Assembly (NCBI RefSeq): GCF_014212125.1
Contig: NZ_JACJVP010000001.1
Span: 1 to 64,000, forward strand
Reading direction: 5' to 3'
DNA: 64,000 nucleotides
Origin: Cohnella nanjingensis
GTDB taxonomy: Bacteria > Bacillota > Bacilli > Paenibacillales > Paenibacillaceae
Shown piece by piece: positions 36,202-44,592 of the stretch; within the stretch, counting starts at the first letter, position 1; every line of letters begins with the position of its first letter. The translations under genes were made by a program, and so were the position numbers. Under the pieces are notes generated by a model, which did not search any database, had not been told where the DNA came from, and was given only the letters and a program-made list of their open reading frames with translations.

Positions 36202-36879
36202 ATTCCCTATCGTTTGGACGAACGCGGGCAAACCTTAAGCGAGCAGGTGCATCTCGCGCTGCGGGAATCGATCGTCAGAGGCGAGCTCCCGCCGGGCCGC
36301 CGGCTGCTCGTCCTGGAGATCGCGAACGCGCTGGAGATCAGCCAGGCGCCGGTGCGGGAAGCGCTGGAGCGGCTGAAACAGGAAGGACTGCTCGACAGCA
36401 AAAGCAACAAGGGCTCGGTCGTCGCCGACATCCGCAAGGAAGAGATCGAAGAGATCTACGCTCTGCGGGAGCTGATAGAATGGCACGCCGTTCGGCAATG
36501 TCTGCCGATGCTACGGCAGTCCGACCTGGACGAACTCGACGCCATCTGCGAGCGCATGCGCAACGCGGCCGAATCGGACGACCATTTCCGCTTTATCGAC
36601 CTGGATATGGACTTTCATCGGTTTTTCTTCGCCAAGGCGGGCAACCGAACGATCCTGCAATTGTGGGATCAGATCACCGTGAAGATCAAACGGTTTCTGG
36701 CGATCACGAACAAGCTGTATTTTCCGGATCTGCTCTCCATCGCCGAAGGCCATTCGCCCTTGATCGAAGCGCTCCGTGCCGGCGACGAGGCGGAGATCGA
36801 ACGGCGCTTCATCCGGCATATCAACGAAGTCTGGTGGCGGATGGACAAGAGCAAGGACCTACAGAGGACGAGGAGGTAG
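36202..36879 (+). CDS. GntR-family regulator (FCD/FadR subgroup) of the KDG operon
   Basis: 225 residues from the start proposed here. N-terminal winged helix (about 10-72; LEIANALEISQAPVREALER) and C-terminal all-helical FCD effector domain with metal-binding-type Asp and His residues (DMDFHRFFF, HIN). The ribosome binding site AGGAGG (36189-36194) is 7 nt before ATT at 36202, which would be a rare start codon; the next usable start, TTG at 36214, is 19 nt from it. The homologous sequence PYRLDERGQ supports translation from before the TTG. Adjacent kdgK and kdgA point to repression relieved by a hexuronate or KDG compound. Confidence 0.85.
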   Translation: MPYRLDERGQTLSEQVHLALRESIVRGELPPGRRLLVLEIANALEISQAPVREALERLKQEGLLDSKSNKGSVVADIRKEEIEEIYALRELIEWHAVRQCLPMLRQSDLDELDAICERMRNAAESDDHFRFIDLDMDFHRFFFAKAGNRTILQLWDQITVKIKRFLAITNKLYFPDLLSIAEGHSPLIEALRAGDEAEIERRFIRHINEVWWRMDKSKDLQRTRR

Positions 36880-36886
36880 CTGTCGA

Positions 36887-37864
36887 ATGACCCCAAATCA
36901 AGGCAAGAGCGCATCGCCCGACCGCCCGGAGGTCGTCACGTTCGGCGAGACGATGGCGCTGCTCATCGGCGGATCTAAAGGGATCGAGCATAGCCCTAGC
37001 ATGGAAAAGTCGTTCGGGGGCGCCGAGAGCAACGTCGCGATCGGGCTCGCCAGATTGGGCCATCGCGCCGGTTGGTTCGGCAAGCTGGGAGACGATCCGC
37101 TCGGCCGGTCGATCCTGAAGACGATCCGCGGCGAAGGCGTGGACGTCTCCCGCGCCGCGCTGACGGCGGAAGCCCCGACGGGCCTCATGCTGCGCGAGCA
37201 GCTCGCCGGCCGGACGTCGGTCTATTATTACCGCAAGCTGTCCGCGGCGAGCGGCATGCAGCCTAGCGATCTGGATGCCGACTACATCTCGCAGGCCAAG
37301 CTGCTGCACCTTACCGGGATTACGCCCGCCCTGAGCCCGAGCTGCCGCGCCACGGTCCTGGAGGCCGTCCGGATCGCCAAGGCGAGCGGGGTGCCCGTCC
37401 TTTTCGATCCGAATCTGCGTCTGAAGCTCTGGAGCCTGGACGAAGCCAGGAGCGTCCTGCTCCCGCTGGCGCGGGAGGCGGACTACTTCCTCCCCGGCCT
37501 GGACGAGCTGAAGCTGTTGTACGAGACGGAGGACTTCGAGACGATCGTGCAGCGGCTGCGCGAGCTGCCCGGCGTCTCGATCGTCAAAGGCGGCGACGAG
37601 GAGACGTACTACGTCGACCGGGAGCAAGTGACGGCGGTGCCGTACTTCAAAGCCCGCCAAGTCGTCGACCCGATCGGCGCGGGAGACGGGTTCTGCGCCG
37701 GCTTCCTCTCCGGGCTGCTGCGCGGCTGGGCGCCAGTCGAAGCGGTCCGGCTGGGCAATCTGGTCGGGTCCATGGTCGTCCAGGTCGAAGGGGATTGGGA
37801 AGGGCTGCCGACGGGGAGCGACGTGGACGCCCTGCTGGGCAAGCAAGCGCATATCGAGCGTTAA
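36887..37864 (+). CDS. kdgK: 2-keto-3-deoxygluconate kinase (PfkB family)
   Basis: 325 residues. PfkB signatures are present: an N-terminal FGGAESNVAIGLARLG and the C-terminal DPIGAGDGFCAGFLSGLL with catalytic Asp267. Tyr-rich YYYRKLSAASGM fits KdgK substrate binding. It phosphorylates 2-keto-3-deoxygluconate from pectin or hexuronates to KDPG, cleaved by the next gene's product. ATG with GAGGAGG 7 nt upstream of TAGCTGTCGA, 7 bp after the regulator stop. Other PfkB sugar kinases are possible, but the aldolase next door makes KdgK the best choice. Confidence 0.92.
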   Translation: MTPNQGKSASPDRPEVVTFGETMALLIGGSKGIEHSPSMEKSFGGAESNVAIGLARLGHRAGWFGKLGDDPLGRSILKTIRGEGVDVSRAALTAEAPTGLMLREQLAGRTSVYYYRKLSAASGMQPSDLDADYISQAKLLHLTGITPALSPSCRATVLEAVRIAKASGVPVLFDPNLRLKLWSLDEARSVLLPLAREADYFLPGLDELKLLYETEDFETIVQRLRELPGVSIVKGGDEETYYVDREQVTAVPYFKARQVVDPIGAGDGFCAGFLSGLLRGWAPVEAVRLGNLVGSMVVQVEGDWEGLPTGSDVDALLGKQAHIER

Positions 37865-37906
37865 ACGAACGCAAGCAACCGGATTCCGGATGGAGGAGAG
37901 ATCGAG

Positions 37907-38566
37907 ATGAAGAAGTTAAAGCTGGTCGAACGAATCGTAGAGCACGGCATCGTCGCGGTGCTTCGCGGCAAGGACGCGAACGAAGTGGCCGAGATGGCGG
38001 AGCAGGCGATCGCCGGGGGGATCAAGGTCATCGAAGTGACGATGACGGTGCCGTCGGCGCTGAAGGCCATCGAGCGGCTGGCCGCCAAGTACGACAGCCG
38101 GACGAGCGACCCGGACCGGTTCGCGGTCATCGGCGTCGGCACGGTCCTCGACCCGGAGACGGCGCGGGCCGCCATCCTGAGCGGCGCCGAGTTCGTCGTC
38201 GGCCCGTCGCTGAATCCGGCTACGGTCGCCCTCTGCAACCGGTATCGGGTCCCGATCATGCCGGGCGTCATGACGATCAAGGAGATTCAGGAGGCGCTGG
38301 AGCTAGGCGTCGATATCGTGAAGTTGTTCCCGAGCAGCTCGCCGTCCATGATCAAGGCGATCAAAGGTCCGCTGCCGCAAGCGAACCTGATGCCGACGGG
38401 CGGGGTGACGCTGGACAACCTGGGCGAGTGGATCTCGGCCGGCGCGGTCGCCGTCGGCATCGGCTCCGACCTGACGAACGAAGCCGTGCGCGTCGGGGAT
38501 CTGCGTCGGATCGCGGATCGCGCCGCGTTATACGTGGAGGCGTTCCGGGCGGCGCGCGGCCGCTAG
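37907..38566 (+). CDS. kdgA: KDPG aldolase (2-keto-3-deoxy-6-phosphogluconate aldolase)
   Basis: 219 residues, a single TIM barrel. Catalytic Glu43 (VIEVTM) and Schiff-base Lys139 (DIVKLFPSS) match the Eda/KdgA family, as do GVGTV and MPTGGV. It splits KDPG to pyruvate and glyceraldehyde-3-phosphate in the cytoplasm. ATG with GGAGGAGAG upstream, 42 bp after kdgK. With kdgK it forms the last two steps of pectin/hexuronate breakdown; the upper pathway and transporter are not in the window. Confidence 0.95.
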   Translation: MKKLKLVERIVEHGIVAVLRGKDANEVAEMAEQAIAGGIKVIEVTMTVPSALKAIERLAAKYDSRTSDPDRFAVIGVGTVLDPETARAAILSGAEFVVGPSLNPATVALCNRYRVPIMPGVMTIKEIQEALELGVDIVKLFPSSSPSMIKAIKGPLPQANLMPTGGVTLDNLGEWISAGAVAVGIGSDLTNEAVRVGDLRRIADRAALYVEAFRAARGR

Positions 38567-38648
38567 CGGCGACAAACCGGCAGCCGATCCGGCTTGCCGG
38601 CCCTATAAGCAGGAGCGAAGCGCTCCTGGCGCATCGAGACGCCGAGAA

Positions 38649-38691
38649 GGGCTGTCCCGGAAGGTCCGAACGGACCGGAGGGGGCAGCCCC
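38649..38691 (+). terminator. Hairpin downstream of kdgA, possible terminator
   Basis: GGGCTG (38649-38654) pairs with CAGCCC (38685-38690), with GGTCC/GGACC inside the stem. No U-run follows, so termination is uncertain. Confidence 0.35.
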
Positions 38692-38714
38692 TCTGCGTGA
38701 TTCTGCAGCAGGAT

Positions 38715-38830
38715 TCATTTGCCGGACCCCGAAGGGCCCGTCAGCACGCCAGCCGGTGCATGGGGATGCGCAACGTCACGTTCTTCAGGTTGTTCTCCCG
38801 CACGCCGCGAATTTCGATCCAAGAATTCAA
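38715..38830 (-). pseudogene. Broken N-terminal fragment of a UvrA-like ATPase gene
   Basis: Reading from TTG at 38830 gives NSWIEIRGVRENNLKNVTL and then RIPMHRLAC before a stop at 38741. One base is apparently missing there: the shifted frame continues VLTGPSGSGK and then stops at 38715. Together this is the start of a UvrA or UvrA-paralogue protein through Walker A (compare IRGARENNLKNV...VFTGVSGSGKSS). The remaining 700 or more residues are absent. The TTG overlaps the stop of the GNAT gene (TTGA), so the two were once coupled. Confidence 0.8.
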
Positions 38831-39249
38831 GGGCCGACTTCCTTTTGCGTTTTTTGGCGAGACATGCCGTACAAGTCGGGATACACGAGCTTGAAGCCAT
38901 GCTTCTGATACAGCGGGATGGAAGCGACGTCCGCCATCGTCGTTACGGCGGCGCCTTCTGGCGCATGCCGGTCGAGATAGGAGAGGAGCGCCTGCATCAG
39001 CCATTCTTCGACGCCTTGGCCTTGGCGGGACGGATGAACGGCAAGGTCCACGATCTGGAAATAACAGCCGCCGTCGCCGACGATGCGGCCCATCCCGATC
39101 GGCGACGCATCGACGTCCCGGACGACGACCGAGCAGAGCGAGCGGTCGAGCGCGGCCTCGGCGGCCGTTCGGTCCGGGGATCGCTGGCCGGCGGCGTTTT
39201 TCAGTGCGATCCATTCATCGGCTTGCGGTATTTCGTGCGCTATTTTCAT
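38827..39249 (-). CDS. GNAT-family N-acetyltransferase
   Basis: 140 residues. The acetyl-CoA-binding motif A is DLAVHPSRQGQGVEEWLMQALL (usual form QGxGxG/A; the second Gly is Glu here), followed by the family's C-terminal YQKHGFKLVYPDLYGM. ATG with AAAGGAG 5-8 nt upstream. Substrate unknown: members acetylate amino acids, drugs or proteins. It was followed by a UvrA-like gene that is now a fragment. Confidence 0.85.
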   Translation of the reverse strand: MKIAHEIPQADEWIALKNAAGQRSPDRTAAEAALDRSLCSVVVRDVDASPIGMGRIVGDGGCYFQIVDLAVHPSRQGQGVEEWLMQALLSYLDRHAPEGAAVTTMADVASIPLYQKHGFKLVYPDLYGMSRQKTQKEVGP

Positions 39250-39395
39250 TCGGATCTCCTTTCCCGGTTCGGGGCTGTCAAATGAAGTTCAAACCTTATC
39301 TTACAACACTCATGCAAGTGCAAATGTTTCGCTTCCCTAATTGCATGAATTCGGTGACAACCCGAGTATAGCACTTTAGGGTTTTGCTCTAGCGT

Positions 39396-39424
39396 TTGTA
39401 GGATTCGGGCGGTTCGGGTATAGT
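39396..39424 (+). promoter_or_regulatory. Promoter of the double MerR gene
   Basis: TTGTAG (39396-39401), 17-bp spacer, TATAGT (39419-39424), 36 bp before the start codon. The spacer is not the 19-20 bp of promoters activated by MerR. Confidence 0.45.
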
Positions 39425-39460
39425 GTAGATCGAACGATAGCATACGGAGGGCGAATAGAG

Positions 39461-40183
39461 ATGCGTTACTACAAGCCGATCGAGATCGCCAGAGCATTGA
39501 ATATTAGCACGAGCGCGCTGCGTCATTACGAATCCTGGGACATCGTCCCGATTCCCGAGCGCGGAGAGAACGGCTACCGCCTCTATACGCACGTTCACCT
39601 GGCATACTTCCGCTGCCTCCGCGCCTTGTTCGCCGGATTCGGCGTCTCGGTCGCGAGCCAGGTGCTTCGCCTTCTCCGCGACTCGGATCTGGACGCCGCG
39701 CTGTGGCTCGTGAACCGGGAGCAGGCGCAGCTCCACCACGAGAAGCAGGTCGCCGACCAGACGCTGGCGCTGCTGCGGGATCCGGAGCTGCCGCTCGCGC
39801 CGAACAAGAAGCTGAAGAGCCGCATGTCGATCGGCGAAGTCGCCGCGCTGACCGACGTCCAAGCTTCGGCGATCCGCCATTGGGAGAAGGAAGGACTCCT
39901 CCGGCCGGACCGCGATCCCGAGAACGGCTACCGCCTGTTCACGCCGACGCACGTTCGGCAGATTCTGCTGATCCGCACGCTGCGCCGAACCGTCTATTTC
40001 CTCGATCGCATGAAGGAGATCGTGCAGTCGGTCGATCATCATAGCTTCGAGAAAGCAAGGAAAGTATACGAAGACGCGCTGCTCAGCATTCACGAGCGCA
40101 ACCGGCGGCAGTACGAAGGCGCGTATCAGATGGTCGAGCTATGCCGGACGATCGGGCTCTGGCAGCGGCCGCCCGTCTGTTGA
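39461..40183 (+). CDS. Regulator with two MerR-type DNA-binding domains
   Basis: 240 residues. Residues 1-70 form one MerR winged helix (KPIEIARALNISTSALRHYE, then GENGYRLYTHVHLAYFR) and residues about 122-190 a second (MSIGEVAALTDVQASAIRHWE, then ENGYRLFTPTHVRQILLIR). Each is followed by a helical linker. Normal MerR proteins have one such domain and dimerise; here one chain could itself cover both half sites. No ligand-binding domain is evident. ATG with GGAGGGCGAATAGAG upstream. A VOC and an SRPBCC gene follow and may be targets. Confidence 0.88.
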   Translation: MRYYKPIEIARALNISTSALRHYESWDIVPIPERGENGYRLYTHVHLAYFRCLRALFAGFGVSVASQVLRLLRDSDLDAALWLVNREQAQLHHEKQVADQTLALLRDPELPLAPNKKLKSRMSIGEVAALTDVQASAIRHWEKEGLLRPDRDPENGYRLFTPTHVRQILLIRTLRRTVYFLDRMKEIVQSVDHHSFEKARKVYEDALLSIHERNRRQYEGAYQMVELCRTIGLWQRPPVC

Positions 40184-40304
40184 ATTCGCCGGACGAGGCC
40201 ATCCGGTCGGCCATCGGAGAGAGGCAACTCCGCAATCGGGAAGAAACGAACCGCGGACAATCTGGTACTCTTAGGAAGAGAATGCAAGACGAGGAGGAAG
40301 AGCG

Positions 40305-40727
40305 ATGTCCAAAGCATTGTGGTTGAATCTTCCCGTGCGGGACTTGGAGGCGTCGAGAGCGTTCTATGCCTCGCTGGGATTCCGGATTCACGACAACCAT
40401 CCGGACCCGGGTTCGGTCGCGCTCACGGTCGGCGAGCCGGGCGTCACGGTCATGCTGTTCCCGGTCCAGACGTTCGAGCGCTTCGCGGGAATCGCCGCCG
40501 CGGATACCGGCCGAGGCGCCGAGGTCTTGGTGTCCGTAGGCGCGGACAGCCGGGAGGAAGTAGACGCCTTGGCGGCGAAGGCCGAACGGGCCGGCGGCCA
40601 GGTGTACGGTCGACCCGGCAGCCCCGACGGCTGGATGTACGGGTGCGGCTTCGCCGATCCGGACGGTCACCGCTGGAACGTCTTGTACATGGATCCGGCG
40701 CAGGCGCCGGGAGGCGGGGCCAAGTGA
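40305..40727 (+). CDS. VOC-family protein (glyoxalase/bleomycin-resistance fold)
   Basis: 140 residues. The fold is marked by LNLPVRDLEASRAFYASLGF at the N-terminus and FADPDGHRWNVLYMDP at the C-terminus, with His, Glu-type metal positions only partly kept. It is of the YtrE/PhnB-like small-protein group without assigned function. ATG with GAGGAGGAAGAG upstream. Its stop overlaps the GTG of the SRPBCC gene (GTGA), so the two are coupled. Confidence 0.85.
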   Translation: MSKALWLNLPVRDLEASRAFYASLGFRIHDNHPDPGSVALTVGEPGVTVMLFPVQTFERFAGIAAADTGRGAEVLVSVGADSREEVDALAAKAERAGGQVYGRPGSPDGWMYGCGFADPDGHRWNVLYMDPAQAPGGGAK

Positions 40728-41194
40728 GCACCACCCTCAAGCAGAAGCCCGTCGCGCAGGCAAGCATGCTGATTCGCCGTTCGGCTCGAGAAGTGTACGA
40801 AGCGATCGTCGATCCGGCGATCACCACCTTGTTCTGGTTTACGAAGAGCAGCGGGAGACTCGAGGCGGACGCTAACATCCGTTGGGATTGGGAGATGTAC
40901 GGGGTCGGAACGGACGTGCGCGTGCTGGAGCTCGAGCCGGAGAAGCGCATCGTCTTCGAATGGTCGGCGCCAGCGGCCACCCGGGTCGAATGGACGTTGA
41001 CGCCGCATGGCGATATCGGCGCCTACGTTGAAGTAGTCGAGTCCGGCTTCCATGGCGACGGAGACGCGCTCGTGCACCAGGCGCTCGATTCGACCGGCGG
41101 CTTCACGATGGTGCTCTGCGCCATGAAGGCATGGCTGGAGCATGGCATCGTCCTGCATGTCGTAGCGGACAAGGCCCCTCCGCAAGACGGTTGA
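40724..41194 (+). CDS. SRPBCC (AHSA1-like) domain protein
   Basis: 156 residues. START-like features: IRRSAREVYEAIVDPAITTLFW at the N-terminus, ELEPEKRIVFEWSAP mid-protein and a C-terminal long helix with ALDSTGGFTMVLCAMKAWLEHG. The fold makes a deep hydrophobic pocket; members of this family bind lipids, polyketides or Hsp90-like partners. GTG start at 40724 overlaps the VOC stop. Function unknown. A bidirectional-looking terminator follows 106 bp downstream. Confidence 0.85.
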   Translation: MSTTLKQKPVAQASMLIRRSAREVYEAIVDPAITTLFWFTKSSGRLEADANIRWDWEMYGVGTDVRVLELEPEKRIVFEWSAPAATRVEWTLTPHGDIGAYVEVVESGFHGDGDALVHQALDSTGGFTMVLCAMKAWLEHGIVLHVVADKAPPQDG

Positions 41195-41300
41195 CCTGCG
41201 GCAAAAGCGGGCGGTTGCGCTCGGACGGCGACGTCTTCAAGGGGAGGCTGTTGCTCCTCGAGCGGGCAGGACGAATGGCCGCCACTTCCCGATAAACAGC

Positions 41301-41340
41301 AAAAAAGGCCATCAAGAATCGCTTCTTGACGGCCTTTTTG
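41301..41340 (+). terminator. Terminator of the VOC-SRPBCC operon
   Basis: AAAAAGGCC and CAAGAA on the left arm pair with TTCTTG and GGCCTTTTT on the right (one internal mismatch). The symmetric A and T runs allow action in both directions. A -10-like TATATT at 41444-41449 downstream may serve helD. Confidence 0.85.
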
Positions 41341-41498
41341 CTATGGATATAGGTAGATCATTTAGTGTCCGTTTCGGGGCGTAGATTATCTTTAGAATAA
41401 CGCAACGGAAAGAAAAAGTCTATTCTTTTTTGGCGATCTCTCTTATATTGAGGGAGCCGCACCGCGGGCGGCGCATCGATCTGAAGGAGGTTTGCCGG

Positions 41499-43556
41499 AT
41501 GTTCAACGAGAGCGAGGCCGACGAGAAACGCTATTTGCAATGGCTATTGGCCCGGCTTCAACGGGCGCTGAACCGGATGGAGGAGCGGCTGTCCGCCGCG
41601 TCCCGCGACGTGCTCGACGCCAAGCGATACCTGTGGCAGAACGCGGCGATGCTGGATCCCGCGGAGCGGGCGGCGCAGCGCGTCGAAGTGTCGTCGATGA
41701 TCGATATCGGAGAGAAAAACGCGGCGACCCGCGATAAACTCCGCAAGCTGGCGCAATCGCCCTTTTTCGGGAGAGTGGACTTCCGGACGGAGGACCGGAC
41801 GGACGCCGAAGCCTACTATATCGGCGTTCATTCCTTCGCGGACGAAGCCAGCCAGGAGAATCTGATCTACGATTGGCGAACGCCGGTCGCCAGCCTGTTC
41901 TACGATTACGGAGTAGGTCCGGCCGCCTTCTCCGCGCCGATGGGGCGCGTGGAAGGCGAGGTCACCCGCAAGCGCCAATACAAGATCGCAAGCGGCGAGA
42001 TGGCCTATATGATCGAGAGCGCGATCACCATCAACGACGACGTCCTGCAAAAAGAGCTCAGCGCCGCGTCCGACGAAAAAATGAAAAACATCGTCGCCAC
42101 CATTCAGCAAGAGCAAAACGCAATCATCCGCAACGAATCCGCCAATGAACTCCTCATCCAAGGAGCGGCAGGATCGGGCAAGACGTCGGTGGCGCTGCAC
42201 CGGGTCGCCTTTCTGCTATACCGCTTCAAAGAGCGTCTCTCCTCGCGGCATATTCTCATCCTCTCCCCGAACAAGGTGTTCGCCGATTATATCTCGAACG
42301 TGCTGCCGGAGCTTGGCGAGGAGCCGATCCTGGAGATGGGCATGGACGACTTGGCCGCGCAGGCGCTGGCGGGGGTTTGCGGCTTTCAACGGTTCCATCG
42401 GCAGGTCGCGGAGCTCTTGGAGGGCGAAGACGATGCGCTGGCCGCGCGCATCGCGCACAAGGCGTCGATCGCGTTCGTCCGGGAACTGGACGCCTTCCTC
42501 GCACAGGCGGAAGAGGTGTATTTCGAGGCGAAAGACGTCGTCGTCGATGGGGTGAAGCTGGACCGGGAAGACTTGATCGCGCGCTACCGCGCGCTTCGGA
42601 GCATGCCGGTCCTGCCGCGCCTGGACAAGATGGCCGCCGCGATCGCCGGCAGCGCCAGGGACGAGGAGGGCGACAAGCCGTCTGCGGCGACGTCGCGGCG
42701 CATTCTAGCGGAAGTGAGGAAGATGTTCAAATACCGGGACGCGCTGTCGCTGTATGGCGAATTCTATCGCGCGACCGGCAAGCCCGGGCTGTTCCGTCTC
42801 CGGTCCGGCAAGACGGCGGAATACGCGGACGCCTTTCCCTTGGCGTACGTGAAGATGTATCTCGAAGGCGCCGAGCCCTACGCATTCGTCAAGCATCTCC
42901 TCGTCGACGAGATGCAGGATTATACGCCCATTCAGTATGCCGTCCTGGCGAAGCTGTTCCCGTGCAAGAAAACGATCCTCGGGGACGGCAACCAATCCGT
43001 CAACCCGTATTCCTCTTCGTCGCTGGCGCTCATCCGACAGATCTTCCCCCGCGCGGAGACGGTCGAGTTGTTCAAGAGCTACCGGTCCACGCTGGAGATC
43101 TCGCGGTTCGCGCAGCGCCTGAAGCGCAACGACAAGTTGATCCCGATCGAACGCCATGGCGATGAGCCGTCGATCGTCGCCTGCGTCGACCCCGCCGGCG
43201 AAGAGGCGACGATTCGCGGCTTGATCGCCGCGTTCGAGTCGTCGGAGCAGCGCTCGCTCGGCGTCGTCTGCAAAACCCAATCGCAAGCGGACGCCTGGCA
43301 TGCGCGCCTGAAGGACGCCTGGCCGGAGATCGACCTGCTGAGCTTCGACAGCGAGCGATATCGCGACGGCATCTGCATCGCGCCCGCCCATCTGGCCAAA
43401 GGGCTGGAGTTCGACATGGTCGTCGTGCCGTCCGCGGACGCCCGCGTATATCGGACGGAGTTGGACAAGAGCCTGCTCTATATCGCATGCACCCGCGCCA
43501 TGCACAAGTTGACGCTCACCTATTGCGGGGAGCTTACGCCGTTCCTGGCTAGATAG
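41499..43556 (+). CDS. helD: HelD-like UvrD/Rep-family ATPase (RNA polymerase recycling factor)
   Basis: 685 residues. An N-terminal helical region (about 1-60) is followed by a superfamily 1 ATPase core: Walker A GAAGSGKTSVALHR with Lys228, Walker B LLVDEMQDYT, GDGNQSVNPY and a C-terminal block GLEFDMVVVPSADAR. The tyrosine- and acid-rich middle (DWRTPVASLFYDYG) is typical of HelD. HelD binds RNA polymerase with an N-terminal arm and removes stalled enzyme using ATP; it is shorter than B. subtilis HelD (774 residues). ATG with AAGGAGG (41484-41490) 8 nt upstream. Its assignment as HelD rather than another UvrD-like protein is strong but untested. Confidence 0.85.
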   Translation: MFNESEADEKRYLQWLLARLQRALNRMEERLSAASRDVLDAKRYLWQNAAMLDPAERAAQRVEVSSMIDIGEKNAATRDKLRKLAQSPFFGRVDFRTEDRTDAEAYYIGVHSFADEASQENLIYDWRTPVASLFYDYGVGPAAFSAPMGRVEGEVTRKRQYKIASGEMAYMIESAITINDDVLQKELSAASDEKMKNIVATIQQEQNAIIRNESANELLIQGAAGSGKTSVALHRVAFLLYRFKERLSSRHILILSPNKVFADYISNVLPELGEEPILEMGMDDLAAQALAGVCGFQRFHRQVAELLEGEDDALAARIAHKASIAFVRELDAFLAQAEEVYFEAKDVVVDGVKLDREDLIARYRALRSMPVLPRLDKMAAAIAGSARDEEGDKPSAATSRRILAEVRKMFKYRDALSLYGEFYRATGKPGLFRLRSGKTAEYADAFPLAYVKMYLEGAEPYAFVKHLLVDEMQDYTPIQYAVLAKLFPCKKTILGDGNQSVNPYSSSSLALIRQIFPRAETVELFKSYRSTLEISRFAQRLKRNDKLIPIERHGDEPSIVACVDPAGEEATIRGLIAAFESSEQRSLGVVCKTQSQADAWHARLKDAWPEIDLLSFDSERYRDGICIAPAHLAKGLEFDMVVVPSADARVYRTELDKSLLYIACTRAMHKLTLTYCGELTPFLAR

Positions 43557-43691
43557 GGGCGCGTTAACGGGCCGGGGTGCTCGCCTCGCGATCGGCGGCG
43601 CGCGTCTTGCCGACTGCCGATCCGGCCATACTGACAAAGACGAGGACAAGCGGGGCGAGGACGAACGAACCCCGGATCGGGAGGATCGGGC

Positions 43692-44390
43692 ATGGAGCAT
43701 CGCCGAGCGGAGGCCGTCGTAGCCGACGTCACGCGCGCGAAGGGACGCAAGACGCTGTACCATTTCACGAGGGGGACGAACTTGCCGGCGATGGCGCGGC
43801 GGGACGCGCTCCTGTCCAGCTACACCCTGTATCCGCACGAAGCGGGCGTGCGCCGCGAGAAGCCGCTGGTGCTGCGCGATCCCGAATGCCGGGCGACGCT
43901 CAACGCGCACTTGCGCATCCCGGAGCACATGATCGAAGCGGGCTATACGTTGGCGGAGTTCCGGGCGAGTCTCGACCGCCATGTCTTCTTCTGGCCGACG
44001 GTACGCGACTGCCGCAAGATGTGGGAGACCTATAGCAAGCGGGAGCCGGAGGAGACGTTCGCGATCCTCGCCTGCGATGCGCATGCGCTGCTGCTGAACC
44101 ACTACCGCGCGGCGAAGCTGTCCAAGTACGATTCAGGAAGCGCGCCTCGATTCCCGCATCTGTGCACGTACAAGAAGAGTCCGGATATGTTTCTGCCGCT
44201 AAGCGAATTCGGCTGCGTCCTTCAATCGAACGTGCCGGGGAAAGCGTCTGAAATCCGGGAGTTTCTCGTTGAAGATAAGATAATTAATCTCGTTAAGTAT
44301 ATGCAAGCCGTCTATGTAACAGATTTTCGGATCGTGCCCGAAAATTGGCGTGCCTTGGCGAAGCCGGTTGAGACGCTGTGGGGACGATAG
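43692..44390 (+). CDS. Uncharacterised protein with LYHFT N-terminal motif
   Basis: 232 residues, soluble. It opens with KTLYHFTRGTNLPAMARRDALLSS, close to the pattern YHFT..NL..I...GLLS shared by DarT-like ADP-ribosyltransferases and DUF7002-type proteins. A Trp-rich middle (HVFFWPTVRDCRKMW) follows. Near the C-terminus, PENWRALAKP fits the typical closing strand. Without a search I cannot tell whether NAD-binding residues are present, and I see no antitoxin-like partner gene beside it. ATG with GGGAGGA upstream. It converges on a VOC gene. Confidence 0.6.
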   Translation: MEHRRAEAVVADVTRAKGRKTLYHFTRGTNLPAMARRDALLSSYTLYPHEAGVRREKPLVLRDPECRATLNAHLRIPEHMIEAGYTLAEFRASLDRHVFFWPTVRDCRKMWETYSKREPEETFAILACDAHALLLNHYRAAKLSKYDSGSAPRFPHLCTYKKSPDMFLPLSEFGCVLQSNVPGKASEIREFLVEDKIINLVKYMQAVYVTDFRIVPENWRALAKPVETLWGR

Positions 44391-44548
44391 GCGAACCGTT
44401 CGGCATTTGAAAACCGCTTGTGAACGGGCATTAATTAACCGTATTAAGTATTGGCAAACCGGCTGTGTCGCGGATCTCAAAGCCGCATCAGGAAGTAGAC
44501 GATGATTCGTCAAGCGATCGAAGGAATGCGGGGGAACGGTGCAAGACG

Positions 44549-44587
44549 AAAAAGCGTTGCGCGGAAGGGATCCGCGCAACGCTTTTT
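44549..44587. terminator. Bidirectional terminator between convergent genes
   Basis: A perfect 17-bp stem (44549-44565 with 44571-44587; AAAAAGCGTTGCGCGGA) around a 5-nt loop, with A-run and T-run at the ends, six bases after the VOC gene stop on the minus strand. Confidence 0.92.
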
Positions 44588-44592
44588 GACGT

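Noticed and set aside
36776-36886. Upstream extension of kdgK
   Set aside because: The extra codons overlap the gntR gene; ATG at 36887 has GAGGAGG just upstream and fits the family's length.
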